Positions 1 to 8,608 of a DNA stretch of 64,000 nucleotides are shown here, piece after piece; the first letter of the stretch is position 1; every line of letters begins with the position of its first letter. The notes under the pieces are model-generated. The model made no database searches, was not told the DNA's origin, and worked only from the letters and a program-made list of their open reading frames with translations. This stretch comes from Promethearchaeota archaeon (GTDB lineage Archaea; Asgardarchaeota; Thorarchaeia; Thorarchaeales; Thorarchaeaceae): NCBI GenBank assembly GCA_014728035.1, contig WJMJ01000059.1:124001-188000 (forward strand), given 5' to 3'. Both the position numbers and the translations under genes were made by a program.

Positions 1-822
1 GCTGCTTTTAGTCTTACCACATACGGTGAAACTCTTCGATTTACTCGTCGAGCTCTCACTCTTGCAGCAGAAAAACCTGACTCACTTGGACATGGATTCA
101 TTATGCCTTTTTCTTTGCTTTCCGAACTTCCAGAGGCAAAGTTCTCACTTCCACACAAAGCAATACTATGGCACCTCTCAGAGTATATGGTTCGAAAAGT
201 GCCTAATAAACAGCCAGAGGATTTCCAATCTGAAGGGGTTGATAAGAAACTCGCAGCCCGCTCCGATTTATCAAATCATACTAAATTGGTTACAAATGCA
301 ATTGTAAATTATGGCATTTTGGGGCACAACGGAATATTTGCTCATCGTATAGATGAAGCAGCCAGAAAAGGACTAGTAGATCAAAAGGTAATGACTTGGT
401 TGATTGATAGACTTAAACAGAATGTGGGAGAAACAAAGGAACTCGACAAACTTGAACCCTCACTGTTGATTCAAAAAACTCAAGGGGCTACATGGGAGAA
501 GACACCAAGTTTTATTGAGGTGCCTCACGCACAAACAGTACGAAAATGGTTTGAAAACAATTATGCGGATTATTGGACTGCACTATTTGATGCCAAATCA
601 ATTACTTTTGAAGAATTGATACAAGATATCAAAGGAAACGACTGGGATTTAATACGCGCTGCTCAATTTGCAATGTGTTCGCTAAATGGAAGCCCCAATG
701 CATCACATGTTGTCATCTTCACTCAAGCTGTTTGGAATCTAGTGGACAAGAAGTTAGTATCAAATAAATTGGCAGCTTTGCAGGTTCACAGAATGCTTAG
801 AGAGTACTTGAAAGGGCGATAA
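1..822 (+). CDS. Hypothetical protein, 5' truncated
   Basis: The reading frame is open to the left edge, so the start lies outside the window; about 273 codons are visible and the frame ends in TAA. The protein is soluble and mostly alpha-helical by composition, with no signal peptide, membrane segment or recognisable motif; aromatic and charged stretches such as WFENNYADYW stand out. I do not recognise the family. An ATG at 103 is internal, because the coding frame continues upstream of it. The gene is followed by about 200 bases without a gene and then converges on the fumarate reductase operon. Confidence 0.75.
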   Translation, partial: AAFSLTTYGETLRFTRRALTLAAEKPDSLGHGFIMPFSLLSELPEAKFSLPHKAILWHLSEYMVRKVPNKQPEDFQSEGVDKKLAARSDLSNHTKLVTNAIVNYGILGHNGIFAHRIDEAARKGLVDQKVMTWLIDRLKQNVGETKELDKLEPSLLIQKTQGATWEKTPSFIEVPHAQTVRKWFENNYADYWTALFDAKSITFEELIQDIKGNDWDLIRAAQFAMCSLNGSPNASHVVIFTQAVWNLVDKKLVSNKLAALQVHRMLREYLKGR

Positions 823-1006
823 GTCCTAGTTTGATATATGACAGGATATTTCCATTCTCTACCTAGAGGACTGATTTATCTTCTAGGATAATGTGTATAC
901 AGTCTTCGATTGGAACGGGATCAATAAGAACGTGGTATTTACCATCGTTTTTGATCATTCATTCTAGTTCTAGCAGCAATAGGGGGAATGAAAACAAAAT
1001 AGAAAA

Positions 1007-1028
1007 AAGAGAGGATAAAACCTCTCTT
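1007..1028 (-). terminator. Hairpin/T-tract terminator of the tfr-like operon
   Basis: A perfect 8-bp inverted repeat (AAGAGAGG / CCTCTCTT, 6-base loop) lies 7 bases past the stop of the iron-sulfur subunit. Read on the minus strand the stem is followed directly by a run of T, the form of an intrinsic terminator. The rest of 823-1006 shows no gene. Confidence 0.6.
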
Positions 1029-1034
1029 CATCAA

Positions 1035-2603
1035 TTACTCCTTCTCGTCGCCTAGCTTGTATGATTCGGCTAGCAAATCAGGGATGTAACGTGTCTTTAT
1101 CTCAGTACCTTTCAAAATGTCCTTAATCTGAATAGTACAGAATGGACACTCTGTTGTGATCATATCAGCACCAGTATCTTCGATATAGCCCTTCTTTGTA
1201 GTGGCTATCTTCATAGATAACTCACGCTGGCCAGCACGGACTCCTCCACCAGCACCACAGCAACGATTCTTGTATGGGTCTTCAACATATTCAACACCCG
1301 GAATCAACTTGAGAAGTTCGATTGGTTGATCAATAACGCCCTGACCTCTACCGAGATGACAAGGTTCGTGATAGGTAATCTTCATCTTAATCTCACCTTT
1401 GGGTTTGACAATGTTTTCCTTACCAATCACATCAAGCATGTATTCTGCCATGTCATAGACTTTGAACTTTGGTGCTTCGCCTCTTTCATCCTCGATAAAT
1501 GGACGGTGGTCCTCACGAAGTGTCTTTCCACAGCCTGCACATGCCACAACAACCGTATCAAGATTGTACTTTTCAGATATTTTCTCAAAAATTTCTGTGA
1601 CTCGTCTAGCAGCATCTTGAGCTGTGTGTAAGTCACCAGTTCTAAATGCGGGACTAGCACAACACCATTGCTCTTTTGGTACAATGACATCAATGCCATT
1701 TCTGTTCAAGACATCAATGAGTGCTTTTCCAGTACTCTGCATTCTGTAGTCTATAAGACATCCAGTAAAGAATGCCACCCGACCACGAGGATTTTTGACG
1801 AGAAACTCTTCGGTATCAATCTCTTTCAGTAAGGGTATATCCTTTTCAGGCACAGCTCTACCCGTTTGTTTGATTTGATCAATGAATCCTTGTTGTCCCG
1901 ATGCTAATGGATATCCGGCCTCAACAGCCTTAGCTCGCAAAAGCTCAACTGCAAGAGCGGGAATATCTATACTTTTTGGACAGATATCAGTACACATCTT
2001 ACATGTTGTACAGCTATAAACCGACTCGTTCATTGACATGGCGATTCGGTCCTCAACATCACGTGGGTCAAGCTCCAATCTTGCAAGCTGTCGGATAATC
2101 ATTGGGCCTGGATAGTCCCATGTTTCAGCTACAATTGGACAGTTAGACAGACATGCGCTACATTCGATACACTTTCGAATCTCACGAAGTTTTTCGATAG
2201 AGTCAGAATGCATGATTTCTGGATATTGTTCAGGTAGTTTATCACGGGCAACATAAGGTCGAATTCTACGAATTCTATATGTTACTTGAGAGATATCGTT
2301 CACAAGGTCTTTTATGATGGGGAGTTTCTCCAAAGGTTCTAGAACAAGTTTTTCTTCTGGATTTACCTTTGTTCTGCAAGCAATTCTTGCAGTACCATTT
2401 ACTCTAACAGCACAGGATCCACATTGACCACCACGGCACTCCCACCGGAATGCAAGACTTGAATCGAACTTATCCTGAATAAAGAGAAGAGCATCCAAGA
2501 CAGTCATTCCAGGCTCATATTCCACATCAAAATCCTGAAAGTATGGTTCATCATCGAGGTCCGGATTGTATCGCTGAACGCTAGTCTTAATTGTTTTAGT
2601 CAT
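1035..2603 (-). CDS. tfrB: Fumarate reductase/thiol:fumarate reductase-like iron-sulfur subunit (TfrB type)
   Basis: This is the electron-transfer subunit of a soluble fumarate reductase or succinate dehydrogenase. Residues 1-100 form a plant-type 2Fe-2S domain (Cys 56, 61, 64, 76). Residues 140-215 hold two CxxCxxCxxxCP ferredoxin sites (145-155 and 198-208). The C-terminal half carries two CCG (HdrB-like) modules, with CC around 314 and 448 and CxxC partners. SdhB normally ends after the ferredoxin part at about 240 residues; the 522-residue length and added HdrB-like half match TfrB of methanogen thiol:fumarate reductase, which couples CoM-SH/CoB-SH oxidation to fumarate reduction. The thiol donor here is unknown. 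It is 11 bases downstream of the flavoprotein gene, and no membrane-anchor gene is nearby. Confidence 0.85.
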   Translation of the reverse strand: MTKTIKTSVQRYNPDLDDEPYFQDFDVEYEPGMTVLDALLFIQDKFDSSLAFRWECRGGQCGSCAVRVNGTARIACRTKVNPEEKLVLEPLEKLPIIKDLVNDISQVTYRIRRIRPYVARDKLPEQYPEIMHSDSIEKLREIRKCIECSACLSNCPIVAETWDYPGPMIIRQLARLELDPRDVEDRIAMSMNESVYSCTTCKMCTDICPKSIDIPALAVELLRAKAVEAGYPLASGQQGFIDQIKQTGRAVPEKDIPLLKEIDTEEFLVKNPRGRVAFFTGCLIDYRMQSTGKALIDVLNRNGIDVIVPKEQWCCASPAFRTGDLHTAQDAARRVTEIFEKISEKYNLDTVVVACAGCGKTLREDHRPFIEDERGEAPKFKVYDMAEYMLDVIGKENIVKPKGEIKMKITYHEPCHLGRGQGVIDQPIELLKLIPGVEYVEDPYKNRCCGAGGGVRAGQRELSMKIATTKKGYIEDTGADMITTECPFCTIQIKDILKGTEIKTRYIPDLLAESYKLGDEKE

Positions 2604-2614
2604 TTTTTTACCTC

Positions 2615-4303
2615 CTACGGGGGTGTGATCTTGGTGATCACTAAATCCTCCTTCTTCAGTTCCATCTTGCCATTCTTACCCTTTCGAATCACTATGTTAT
2701 AGTAACCCGTTTCGTTAGGATCAGCATCAACTCGATAATGTGCTCCACGATTGCCTTTTCTCATGAGGGCAGCTTCTGCAACCATTCTAGCTGTTGTAAC
2801 CATATGGACAAATTCCATTGCTTGATGCCAGCCAGGATTGAATCTCTTTACTGGCACATCGACTTTAATCTTGGGTACTACTTCTTTTTCAATCCGACGT
2901 AGTTCTTTTACTGCCTCAGCCATATCTTCTTCATTTCTGAATATTTGTACCTTTGACCACATTAGGTCTGTGAGTTCATCACGAGCATCAGCAGGAGAGA
3001 TACCATCTTTCCGCTGAAGCATAGCTTCAAGGCGTTCAAATTCTTTGATAGCAGTATCTCTGTCTACTCCAAGATGCTTGTTCTCTTTTGCATACTTGGC
3101 TGCACTCTCACCCGATAATGCTCCAAAGACTTGAGTGTCTGCTAGTGCATTTCCACCAAGGCGATTGCCACCATGGACTCCTCCTGTGCATTCACCTGAG
3201 GCAAATAAACCAGGAATATTCGTTCCTGCTTTTTCATTAATTTTTAGTCCACCCATAAAGTGATGTGCGGTTGGTGAAACCTGCATTGGTTCTTCACGGA
3301 TATCTACACCAGCATCTTCAAACTGTTCAATCATACTTTCAAGTCTAAACTCTACAATCCTCTTTGGAAGGTGTGCAATTGAAAGATAGGCTCCACCATC
3401 CGGTGAACCTCTTCCTTCGAGTACCTCAGTCATAATCGACCTGGCAACCTGGTCTCTTCCTGCAAGCTCCATTACATCAGGATAGTACCGTTTCATGAAA
3501 CGTTCGCCTTCACTATTGAGAAGAATTCCTCCCTCTCCACGAACTGCTTCTGTGACCAATCGGCCTTTAGCAGATTCGGGTTTGACCATTCCTGTTGGAT
3601 GAAATTGCACCATTTCCATGTCGATCATTTCACAGCCTGCTTCATAGGCCATTCCATATCCATCACCGACATCGAGTTGAGCATTAGAGGTGACTTTGTA
3701 AATTCGACCAGCTCCACCAGTAGCCATTACAACAGATTTGGCTCTAAAGACGAGATAATCACCATACTTCAAGTCAACCGCACATACACCTGCGATTTTA
3801 CCATCAGTAACAAGAAGCTTGGTTGCAAAGACCTCATCAAAAACACGGACTGAAGTCTTTCTAATAGCTTCTGTAAGAGTGACCATAATCTCAGAACCCG
3901 TTCGATCTGAGGCATAAGCAGTTCTTCGCCAGGACTGTTTACCAAAGGGACGTTGAGCGATTTTTCCCTCTGGGGTTCTGTCAAAAACAGCACCCATATC
4001 CTCTAGATCAAAAATTCTCTGAGGTGCATCACGGACAAGAATCTCAGCCAAATGCTGGTTGTTGAGATAGTTGCCTCCAACAATAGTGTCCTTGAAATGT
4101 GTTTCAGGACTATCATCTGGATCAACATTGCCTAGTGATACATTGTAACCTCCCTCAGCCATAGCTGTGTGAGCTTTGCCAAGGAGTTCTTTGCTAAGCA
4201 TAATAACATCTAAGTTGTGTTTCGCGGCCTCTATTGCAGCCCGGCAGCCAGCACCGCCAGCGCCTACAACGAGCACATCGCACATAATCGTCTTGTACTC
4301 CAA
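2615..4303 (-). CDS. tfrA: Fumarate reductase/succinate dehydrogenase flavoprotein (TfrA type)
   Basis: A 562-residue FAD-dependent catalytic subunit. An N-terminal Rossmann motif (VVGAGGAG, 12-19) is followed by the HTAMAEGG segment, whose His 45 is at the position that binds FAD covalently in SdhA/FrdA. Substrate-site motifs are present: FHPTGM, TEAVRGEGG and VHGGNRLGGNALADT. Length and motifs are normal for the family. It is the first gene of a two-gene minus-strand operon with the TfrB-like subunit. The fumarase genes follow upstream on the same strand, so the block interconverts malate, fumarate and succinate. The direction in vivo cannot be read from sequence; the HdrB-like partner favours fumarate reduction or a thiol/disulfide link. 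Confidence 0.88.
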   Translation of the reverse strand: MEYKTIMCDVLVVGAGGAGCRAAIEAAKHNLDVIMLSKELLGKAHTAMAEGGYNVSLGNVDPDDSPETHFKDTIVGGNYLNNQHLAEILVRDAPQRIFDLEDMGAVFDRTPEGKIAQRPFGKQSWRRTAYASDRTGSEIMVTLTEAIRKTSVRVFDEVFATKLLVTDGKIAGVCAVDLKYGDYLVFRAKSVVMATGGAGRIYKVTSNAQLDVGDGYGMAYEAGCEMIDMEMVQFHPTGMVKPESAKGRLVTEAVRGEGGILLNSEGERFMKRYYPDVMELAGRDQVARSIMTEVLEGRGSPDGGAYLSIAHLPKRIVEFRLESMIEQFEDAGVDIREEPMQVSPTAHHFMGGLKINEKAGTNIPGLFASGECTGGVHGGNRLGGNALADTQVFGALSGESAAKYAKENKHLGVDRDTAIKEFERLEAMLQRKDGISPADARDELTDLMWSKVQIFRNEEDMAEAVKELRRIEKEVVPKIKVDVPVKRFNPGWHQAMEFVHMVTTARMVAEAALMRKGNRGAHYRVDADPNETGYYNIVIRKGKNGKMELKKEDLVITKITPP

Positions 4304-4467
4304 CTAGTAATCCTCCGATGGAGTGTTGTTTCCAACGTCTAACCGGTCGGACGATAGGAGGCGTTTATAGCTTGTGGTATGAAAAAGGACTGGAATTGAA
4401 AATACAAATAATTGACCGCATACCTTGACGTCAAATAACTAGAAAAACTTAGAAATCACACATCACT

Positions 4468-4512
4468 GCGTTCAACGTCAGTTAAAAAAGCGTTGAAACG
4501 CATTATATGTAT
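4468..4512 (+). promoter_or_regulatory. Repeat pair and TATA box before a small ORF
   Basis: Two related elements, GCGTTCAACG at 4468-4477 and GCGTTGAAACGC at 4490-4501 (the latter a 5-2-5 palindrome), immediately precede an A/T box (TTATATG, about 4504-4510). A TATA box here fits transcription starting near 4535 and leading into the 33-codon ORF at 4568. The repeats may be an operator. The TfrA promoter must also lie in this gap, on the other strand. Inference from sequence only. Confidence 0.35.
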
Positions 4513-4567
4513 GTCCCAATAACAATCAAAAGTTGGGATTCAAAGTGTTCATACTGGTAGTGGGAAC

Positions 4568-4669
4568 ATGGATACAGAAGACATATTGATGATACTCGCA
4601 ATTATTGTGATTTTCGTTGTTGCAATTTACGGAATGACTATTCCACTCATTCAATCTCTTGGAACATGA
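4568..4669 (+). CDS. Small single-span membrane protein (33 aa)
   Basis: ATG to TGA encodes 33 residues: a short acidic N-terminus (MDTED), one strongly hydrophobic helix (about residues 6-30) and a short polar tail. It lies between two divergently regulated metabolic blocks, has a plausible TATA box about 60 bases upstream and a weak purine-rich stretch (gtgggaac) before the ATG. A single acidic-then-hydrophobic segment is typical of real small membrane proteins and unlikely to arise by chance in this coding-poor gap. Family and function unknown. It could be an accessory or anchor peptide for the neighbouring fumarate reductase, but nothing proves that. Confidence 0.45.
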   Translation: MDTEDILMILAIIVIFVVAIYGMTIPLIQSLGT

Positions 4670-4687
4670 GCATCTGATAAAAAAGAA

Positions 4688-4706
4688 GGCAGGGAAAGAA
4701 CCTGCC
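4688..4706 (-). terminator. Terminator hairpin after the fumarase operon
   Basis: GGCAGG/CCTGCC with a 7-base loop lies about 20 bases past the fumarase beta stop. On the minus strand it is followed by a T-rich tract (TTCTTTTTTATC), so it should end fumarase transcription. It may also serve the converging small ORF. Confidence 0.55.
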
Positions 4707-4726
4707 AGTATTGAGAGAATACTATA

Positions 4727-5332
4727 TCATTCAATACCAATTTTCGAGTAAATCTCATCCTTACGAGATTCTACTAATTTATCCATATCGGCATGAAGAC
4801 TATTTCCATGAGAGTCCATGGTAACAAGTAGTGGACCAAATTCTTCTGCGGTGATTACCCAGAGTGCCTCTGGCATACCAAGGTCGGACCATTCGTAAGC
4901 ACGCACCTCTTTCAGGCCTTTGGCTGCCAAAGCTCCGCACCCACCAGTGAAGCTACAATATACAGCTCCTACATCCTTCAGAGCTGCAAGGGTTCGTTCA
5001 CCCATACCCCCTTTTCCAATAATGACACGAGCTTTGTACTTTTTCAGGAATTCATCCTCGAAAATTTCCATTCGTGCACTAGTAGTTGGACCTGCTGATA
5101 CGATCTGCCACTTTCCGGCTTTTTGCCAAGCGACTGGGCCTACATGATATACAACACTACCCTCGAAATCCACTGGAGGCTTCTCGCCTTTCTCAAACAT
5201 TTCCAGTGCACGTTCGTGTGCTTCATCTCTTGCAGTGTAAACGTGCTCGCCAGTAACGTAAATGACATCACCAGCTTTCAGTTTTCGCGCATCTTCTTCA
5301 GAAATTGGGGTTGTAAGATGATATTCTGTCAT
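4727..5332 (-). CDS. Class I fumarate hydratase, beta (C-terminal) subunit
   Basis: This 201-residue protein is the C-terminal domain of iron-sulfur class I fumarase (TtdB/FumA-C family), which hydrates fumarate to malate together with the alpha subunit. Family motifs are visible: TGEHVYTARDEAHERA near the N-terminus, SAGPTTSARM, IIGKGGMGERT and GCGALAAKGLK. The length is normal for the split archaeal form. It follows the alpha gene with a 3-base gap, so the two are surely co-translated. Class I fumarase and L(+)-tartrate dehydratase share this fold; adjacency to fumarate reductase supports fumarase. Confidence 0.88.
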   Translation of the reverse strand: MTEYHLTTPISEEDARKLKAGDVIYVTGEHVYTARDEAHERALEMFEKGEKPPVDFEGSVVYHVGPVAWQKAGKWQIVSAGPTTSARMEIFEDEFLKKYKARVIIGKGGMGERTLAALKDVGAVYCSFTGGCGALAAKGLKEVRAYEWSDLGMPEALWVITAEEFGPLLVTMDSHGNSLHADMDKLVESRKDEIYSKIGIE

Positions 5333-5335
5333 TTA

Positions 5336-6220
5336 TTATTCCTCCAAGGGGTGGGTTATGTATTTGACATCAAGGTCTTTCGTTATTATTGCCGTACTAC
5401 GGCGAGCAGCCCAACATTGAACTGCTACTCCAACAGGTAGACTTGCAGGGTGACGCATTGCGTAGTCTACTTTAACAGCTAGAACTGTGGTTTTTCCACC
5501 TAGCCCCATCGGTCCAATTCCCGCAGAGTTAATTGCATCCATAATCTCACTCTCAATCTTCGCTACCTCTGGTTCAGAGTGTTCATCATCAAGAGGTCTT
5601 TGAAGTTGTTGCTTTGCAATCTTAATGGCAATATCTGCACCACCTCCAATTCCAACACCGATGATATTTGGTGCACATGCTTTACCCATATAGTTTAGTG
5701 CATTATCAACCACTAGTTTCTTTACTCCTTTGAGGCCAAGACCAGGTTTTAGCATTCCCACAATGGATACATTTTCACTACCACCGCCTTTTGGAAAAGC
5801 AGTGATTTCAAGTGAATCGCCTTCAACGATTTCCCAATTGAACCAAGGAATCTTAACACCTGTATTATCACCAGAATTCCCTCCCACGATAGGATTTACT
5901 GCATTTGGACGCAGTGGAACTTCCTTAGTTGCTTTACGGGTGCCTTTGGTGATTGCCTCCTTTATTTCATCAATGAATGGGAATTTGCTTCCAACTCTAA
6001 CATAAAATATCATTATACCAGTATCTTGGCACATTGGTATTCCATCTTTAGCTATCTCAATGTTGTCAAGTATTGCTGACAACTGAGTCTTTGCAGTTGG
6101 ATTTTCTTCCTGTTCATGGGCCGCCCTAAGAGCGTCTTCAACGTCTTTGGGGAGCTTTGTCGCCGCCATCTTTAGTAGGCGGTATGTAGTATCATGAATT
6201 ACTTGAGCTGGGTCTTTCAT
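5336..6220 (-). CDS. Class I fumarate hydratase, alpha (N-terminal) subunit
   Basis: A 294-residue 4Fe-4S catalytic subunit of the two-part class I fumarase. The three cluster cysteines are recognisable: in PMCQDTG, in GKACAPN and in the C-terminal QCWAARR. The glycine-rich GGGSENVS and IGVGIGGGAD segments are typical. It heads the operon with the beta subunit; translation starts at the ATG at 6220. Together with the TfrA/B pair downstream on the same strand it forms a malate-fumarate-succinate module. Confidence 0.88.
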   Translation of the reverse strand: MKDPAQVIHDTTYRLLKMAATKLPKDVEDALRAAHEQEENPTAKTQLSAILDNIEIAKDGIPMCQDTGIMIFYVRVGSKFPFIDEIKEAITKGTRKATKEVPLRPNAVNPIVGGNSGDNTGVKIPWFNWEIVEGDSLEITAFPKGGGSENVSIVGMLKPGLGLKGVKKLVVDNALNYMGKACAPNIIGVGIGGGADIAIKIAKQQLQRPLDDEHSEPEVAKIESEIMDAINSAGIGPMGLGGKTTVLAVKVDYAMRHPASLPVGVAVQCWAARRSTAIITKDLDVKYITHPLEE

Positions 6221-6364
6221 TTGATCAGCTTCTCAGATATCGTTGGATATGAACTGTATCTTCAGTTCACTTCTGTATCCGCGAATTAAGATGCCCCTTA
6301 ATCTGTGTTACCATACATGAAATAGCATTGCAATGAGTATATACCTTAAAGCCTGTACAAAACA

Positions 6365-6865
6365 GTGAAAATCATGACGGTCATACTAACCTTTGATGGG
6401 ATTGCTAGCTTAATTGTGACAATACTAATGTTGATTATCTTTAGTTGGAGTGATTTGTTAACCAGACGAGTTCCGAACAAACTCGTTCTGGCTGGTGCAG
6501 TTTTTGCTATTATAGTTACATTAAGTACGGGTCATCTTGCAAACAACTTGATCAACCATATTGTTGCATTTGTATTCGTTATTCCCGTTTCTATTTTGTT
6601 ATTTAGACTCGGTGCAATTGGTGGAGCTGATGCAAAAGTATTATGGATTATCACAATATCAAGTCCCGGAATAGAATTAGGTTTTTGCTTAGAGCCTGTT
6701 CTTGAAACAATTTTTTGTTTTGGTTTCCAAATATTCACGATGTTGGGTTTAGGAACGCTATATTGGAATCATTTGAAAAAAAGAAGACTTGATGATATTC
6801 CCCCTCTACTTCCTTTCTTATTGGTTGGATATATACTGACTCAGCTATTTGGGATATTATGTTAG
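6365..6865 (+). CDS. Type IV prepilin/preflagellin peptidase (A24 family)
   Basis: An integral membrane aspartic protease of 166 residues that cleaves class III signal peptides of archaeal pilins and archaellins. The two catalytic aspartates are visible: one in WSDLLTRRVPN after the first helix, the other in the GGAD motif (IGGADAK). Five to six hydrophobic segments span the length. A TATATA box centred near 6340 is about 25 bases before the GTG at 6365, which suggests a leaderless mRNA starting on that GTG; the ATG at 6374 is an alternative. No pilin or archaellum genes are in the window, so it stands alone. It converges with the KaiC-like gene (4 bases apart). Confidence 0.82.
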   Translation: MKIMTVILTFDGIASLIVTILMLIIFSWSDLLTRRVPNKLVLAGAVFAIIVTLSTGHLANNLINHIVAFVFVIPVSILLFRLGAIGGADAKVLWIITISSPGIELGFCLEPVLETIFCFGFQIFTMLGLGTLYWNHLKKRRLDDIPPLLPFLLVGYILTQLFGILC

Positions 6866-6869
6866 AAAA

Positions 6870-7577
6870 CTAACTAACTCGAATACCAGTATCATCAATC
6901 TGAAGCTTATGACACTTCAAACTATGGGCACTCCCACGCATTTTCCATATAGTAAGACTACGTTCTAAGGAGTTGTTATTTTGAAGAAGATTCAGTGTAA
7001 TCAAGCCTTGTGCAATATATTGTTCAACACCTGCTAGACTCAATGCATCTCTGTGAACAATTTCACTTACAAACAGAGCAGTAATTTCTAGCTCGCGGAG
7101 TAAGGCACTGATTGTAAAGACCGCGTTTCTTACTTCTACAGGTTGGTCAAAACGAATACCCAGGCCTGAGATACTATCTAGAACTAGTCTTTTCGCACTG
7201 ATATCATGGACTGCACGATAAATCTCTTCGGCTAAGGCACTTACATCAAAGCCACGCCGCAAAGTATACGACTCGGATGTAGGTAATCCCGCTTTGCTAG
7301 AAGCTGCATCAATTAGTATCAACTTCTTTTCTTTCTCTAACTCCTCTAAATTCCATCCAAATTGCAAAGCTTCTTGACGAATCTCATTGGGACGCGACTC
7401 CAATGTGACAAAAACTCCTGCTTCGTCTAATTCAGTTGCACCATGATGTAAGAACTGTAAGCCAAATATGGTCTTTCCAGAACCACTGCATCCAGAAAGA
7501 AGAATAGTACTACCTTGAACAAAACCTCCATTTAGCAGGGAGTCCAGACCGTGGATGCCAGTCGTTGTTCGGTTCAT
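6870..7577 (-). CDS. KaiC/RadA-superfamily ATPase
   Basis: A 235-residue single-domain RecA-fold ATPase of the KaiC/GvpD-like family. Walker A is GCSGSGKT (29-36) and Walker B is in RLVLDSISG. Archaeal members are usually signalling or regulatory ATPases rather than recombinases, and the substrate is unknown. The stop codon of the upstream Lrp-type regulator abuts this start, so the two are translationally coupled and probably one regulatory unit. Circadian function should not be assumed from the name. Confidence 0.8.
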   Translation of the reverse strand: MNRTTTGIHGLDSLLNGGFVQGSTILLSGCSGSGKTIFGLQFLHHGATELDEAGVFVTLESRPNEIRQEALQFGWNLEELEKEKKLILIDAASSKAGLPTSESYTLRRGFDVSALAEEIYRAVHDISAKRLVLDSISGLGIRFDQPVEVRNAVFTISALLRELEITALFVSEIVHRDALSLAGVEQYIAQGLITLNLLQNNNSLERSLTIWKMRGSAHSLKCHKLQIDDTGIRVS

Positions 7578-8063
7578 TTATTCCTCATCCCTTTGAATGG
7601 GTTTTCCACTAAGCTCCCAGCCCTTTACTACCGATTTCAGCAGGTTCAGAGATACCCTGACCACATCAGGAGATTTCCTTAGATTTTCCACTCGATTCTC
7701 TAGCGATTTCTCATCTTTGGCAAGTATAAGTGCATAAATTGTCATAGGTTCAGTATCTACAGCAACCCAGAGGCAATGTTCTTCTTGTGCGAGTTCTTCT
7801 GCGAATGAATCGGTTCTATTTTTGCTGATATCGGGTAGAATATGTCCCCCAATTTCAATCTTAGCAAGTCCCGATATATTATAGCCCATCGCTTCAGGGC
7901 GGACTAATGCACTAAAACGAGTAACTACATTTGACGACTTTAGACGTTTCGTTCTAAAATGGATGGTTGTATCTGGCTTTCCAAGTTCTTCTGCAATATC
8001 GGTGAAAGAAGTTCTTGCGTCTTTTTGAAGCAATTTTATAAGATCTCGGTCAAGTTGGTCCAT
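7578..8063 (-). CDS. Lrp/AsnC-family transcription regulator
   Basis: This 161-residue protein has an N-terminal winged helix-turn-helix starting MDQLDRDLIKLLQKDARTSF (the classic Lrp opening) and a C-terminal RAM-like ligand/oligomerisation domain. The N-terminal domain is standard, but the RAM part is divergent, so the effector cannot be predicted. An AGGTG ribosome site lies 9 bases before the ATG. The gene is fused in operon to a KaiC-like ATPase, and a perfect palindrome lies about 90 bases upstream of the start. Autoregulation is likely by analogy with the family. Confidence 0.85.
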   Translation of the reverse strand: MDQLDRDLIKLLQKDARTSFTDIAEELGKPDTTIHFRTKRLKSSNVVTRFSALVRPEAMGYNISGLAKIEIGGHILPDISKNRTDSFAEELAQEEHCLWVAVDTEPMTIYALILAKDEKSLENRVENLRKSPDVVRVSLNLLKSVVKGWELSGKPIQRDEE

Positions 8064-8152
8064 CCTTGAACACCTTCAAGTTTGCTTACCTTTTGTGCTA
8101 TGATTCAAAGTGACTATTGGTTATTAAGCATTGTGTGATTCGCAATACTAAT

Positions 8153-8173
8153 GAGCATATTTGAGATATGCTC
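8153..8173. promoter_or_regulatory. Palindrome upstream of the Lrp-type regulator
   Basis: GAGCATAT-ttgag-ATATGCTC is a perfect 8-5-8 inverted repeat. It lies upstream of a TATA-like TTAATAA (near 8122-8128, minus strand) that could drive the Lrp-KaiC unit. Position and symmetry fit an operator for a dimeric HTH protein. It has no T-run on either side, so a terminator is less likely. Confidence 0.4.
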
Positions 8174-8251
8174 TATAAATGGCTGATTGAGGGGTAACTC
8201 CCATCTCTAATATGAGAATTTCTCAATCTCTTGATTACGTCTTTGTGATTC

Positions 8252-8608
8252 CTATGGTGATATACTTTCAAGGATTGGCGGTGGAATCAAAAATGCAAAG
8301 AATAGTGTCCAGAGAAGCACCCACAATAGTAAGTATGAAGGTAGTGAATTTGTGATGAGCTTGGTTCTACCACCCAGCACTTCAGGATCAATCTCCAATA
8401 GGTAGACAATGATATAGAGTGTAAGAATATAGACAAACACGCCGAACATTAATCCACGTATTCCTGCAAAAGGAATACCCCCAAGTGCACATAGAATTGC
8501 ACTGATAACTGCAAATAAAATCTTTACATAGAATTGTTGGTCATTGGGGGAATCCTCCCAGCGACTGAACATCTTTTTGAAGATACCTTGAAGAGAACTT
8601 GTAACCAT
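8252..8608 (-). CDS. EMC6/Rab5IF-like three-helix membrane protein
   Basis: 118 residues: a polar N-terminus of about 27 residues, then three membrane segments (about 28-46, 50-70, 88-108). The spacing and residue pattern resemble eukaryotic EMC6: small-residue-rich first helix, a Gly-Leu-x-Gly-Phe entry into helix 2 (GLMFGVFVYIL), a charged loop with an RxK, and a Trp/Phe-rich last helix (LLLWVLLWTLFFAF versus the LFTYVLFWTFLY of EMC6). EMC6 is the core helper of the EMC3/Oxa1-type insertase in the ER membrane complex. The resemblance is by eye and needs a profile search. A GGTG ribosome site precedes the ATG. It is divergent from rqcH, sharing a 74-base intergenic region. Confidence 0.5.
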   Translation of the reverse strand: MVTSSLQGIFKKMFSRWEDSPNDQQFYVKILFAVISAILCALGGIPFAGIRGLMFGVFVYILTLYIIVYLLEIDPEVLGGRTKLITNSLPSYLLLWVLLWTLFFAFLIPPPILESISP

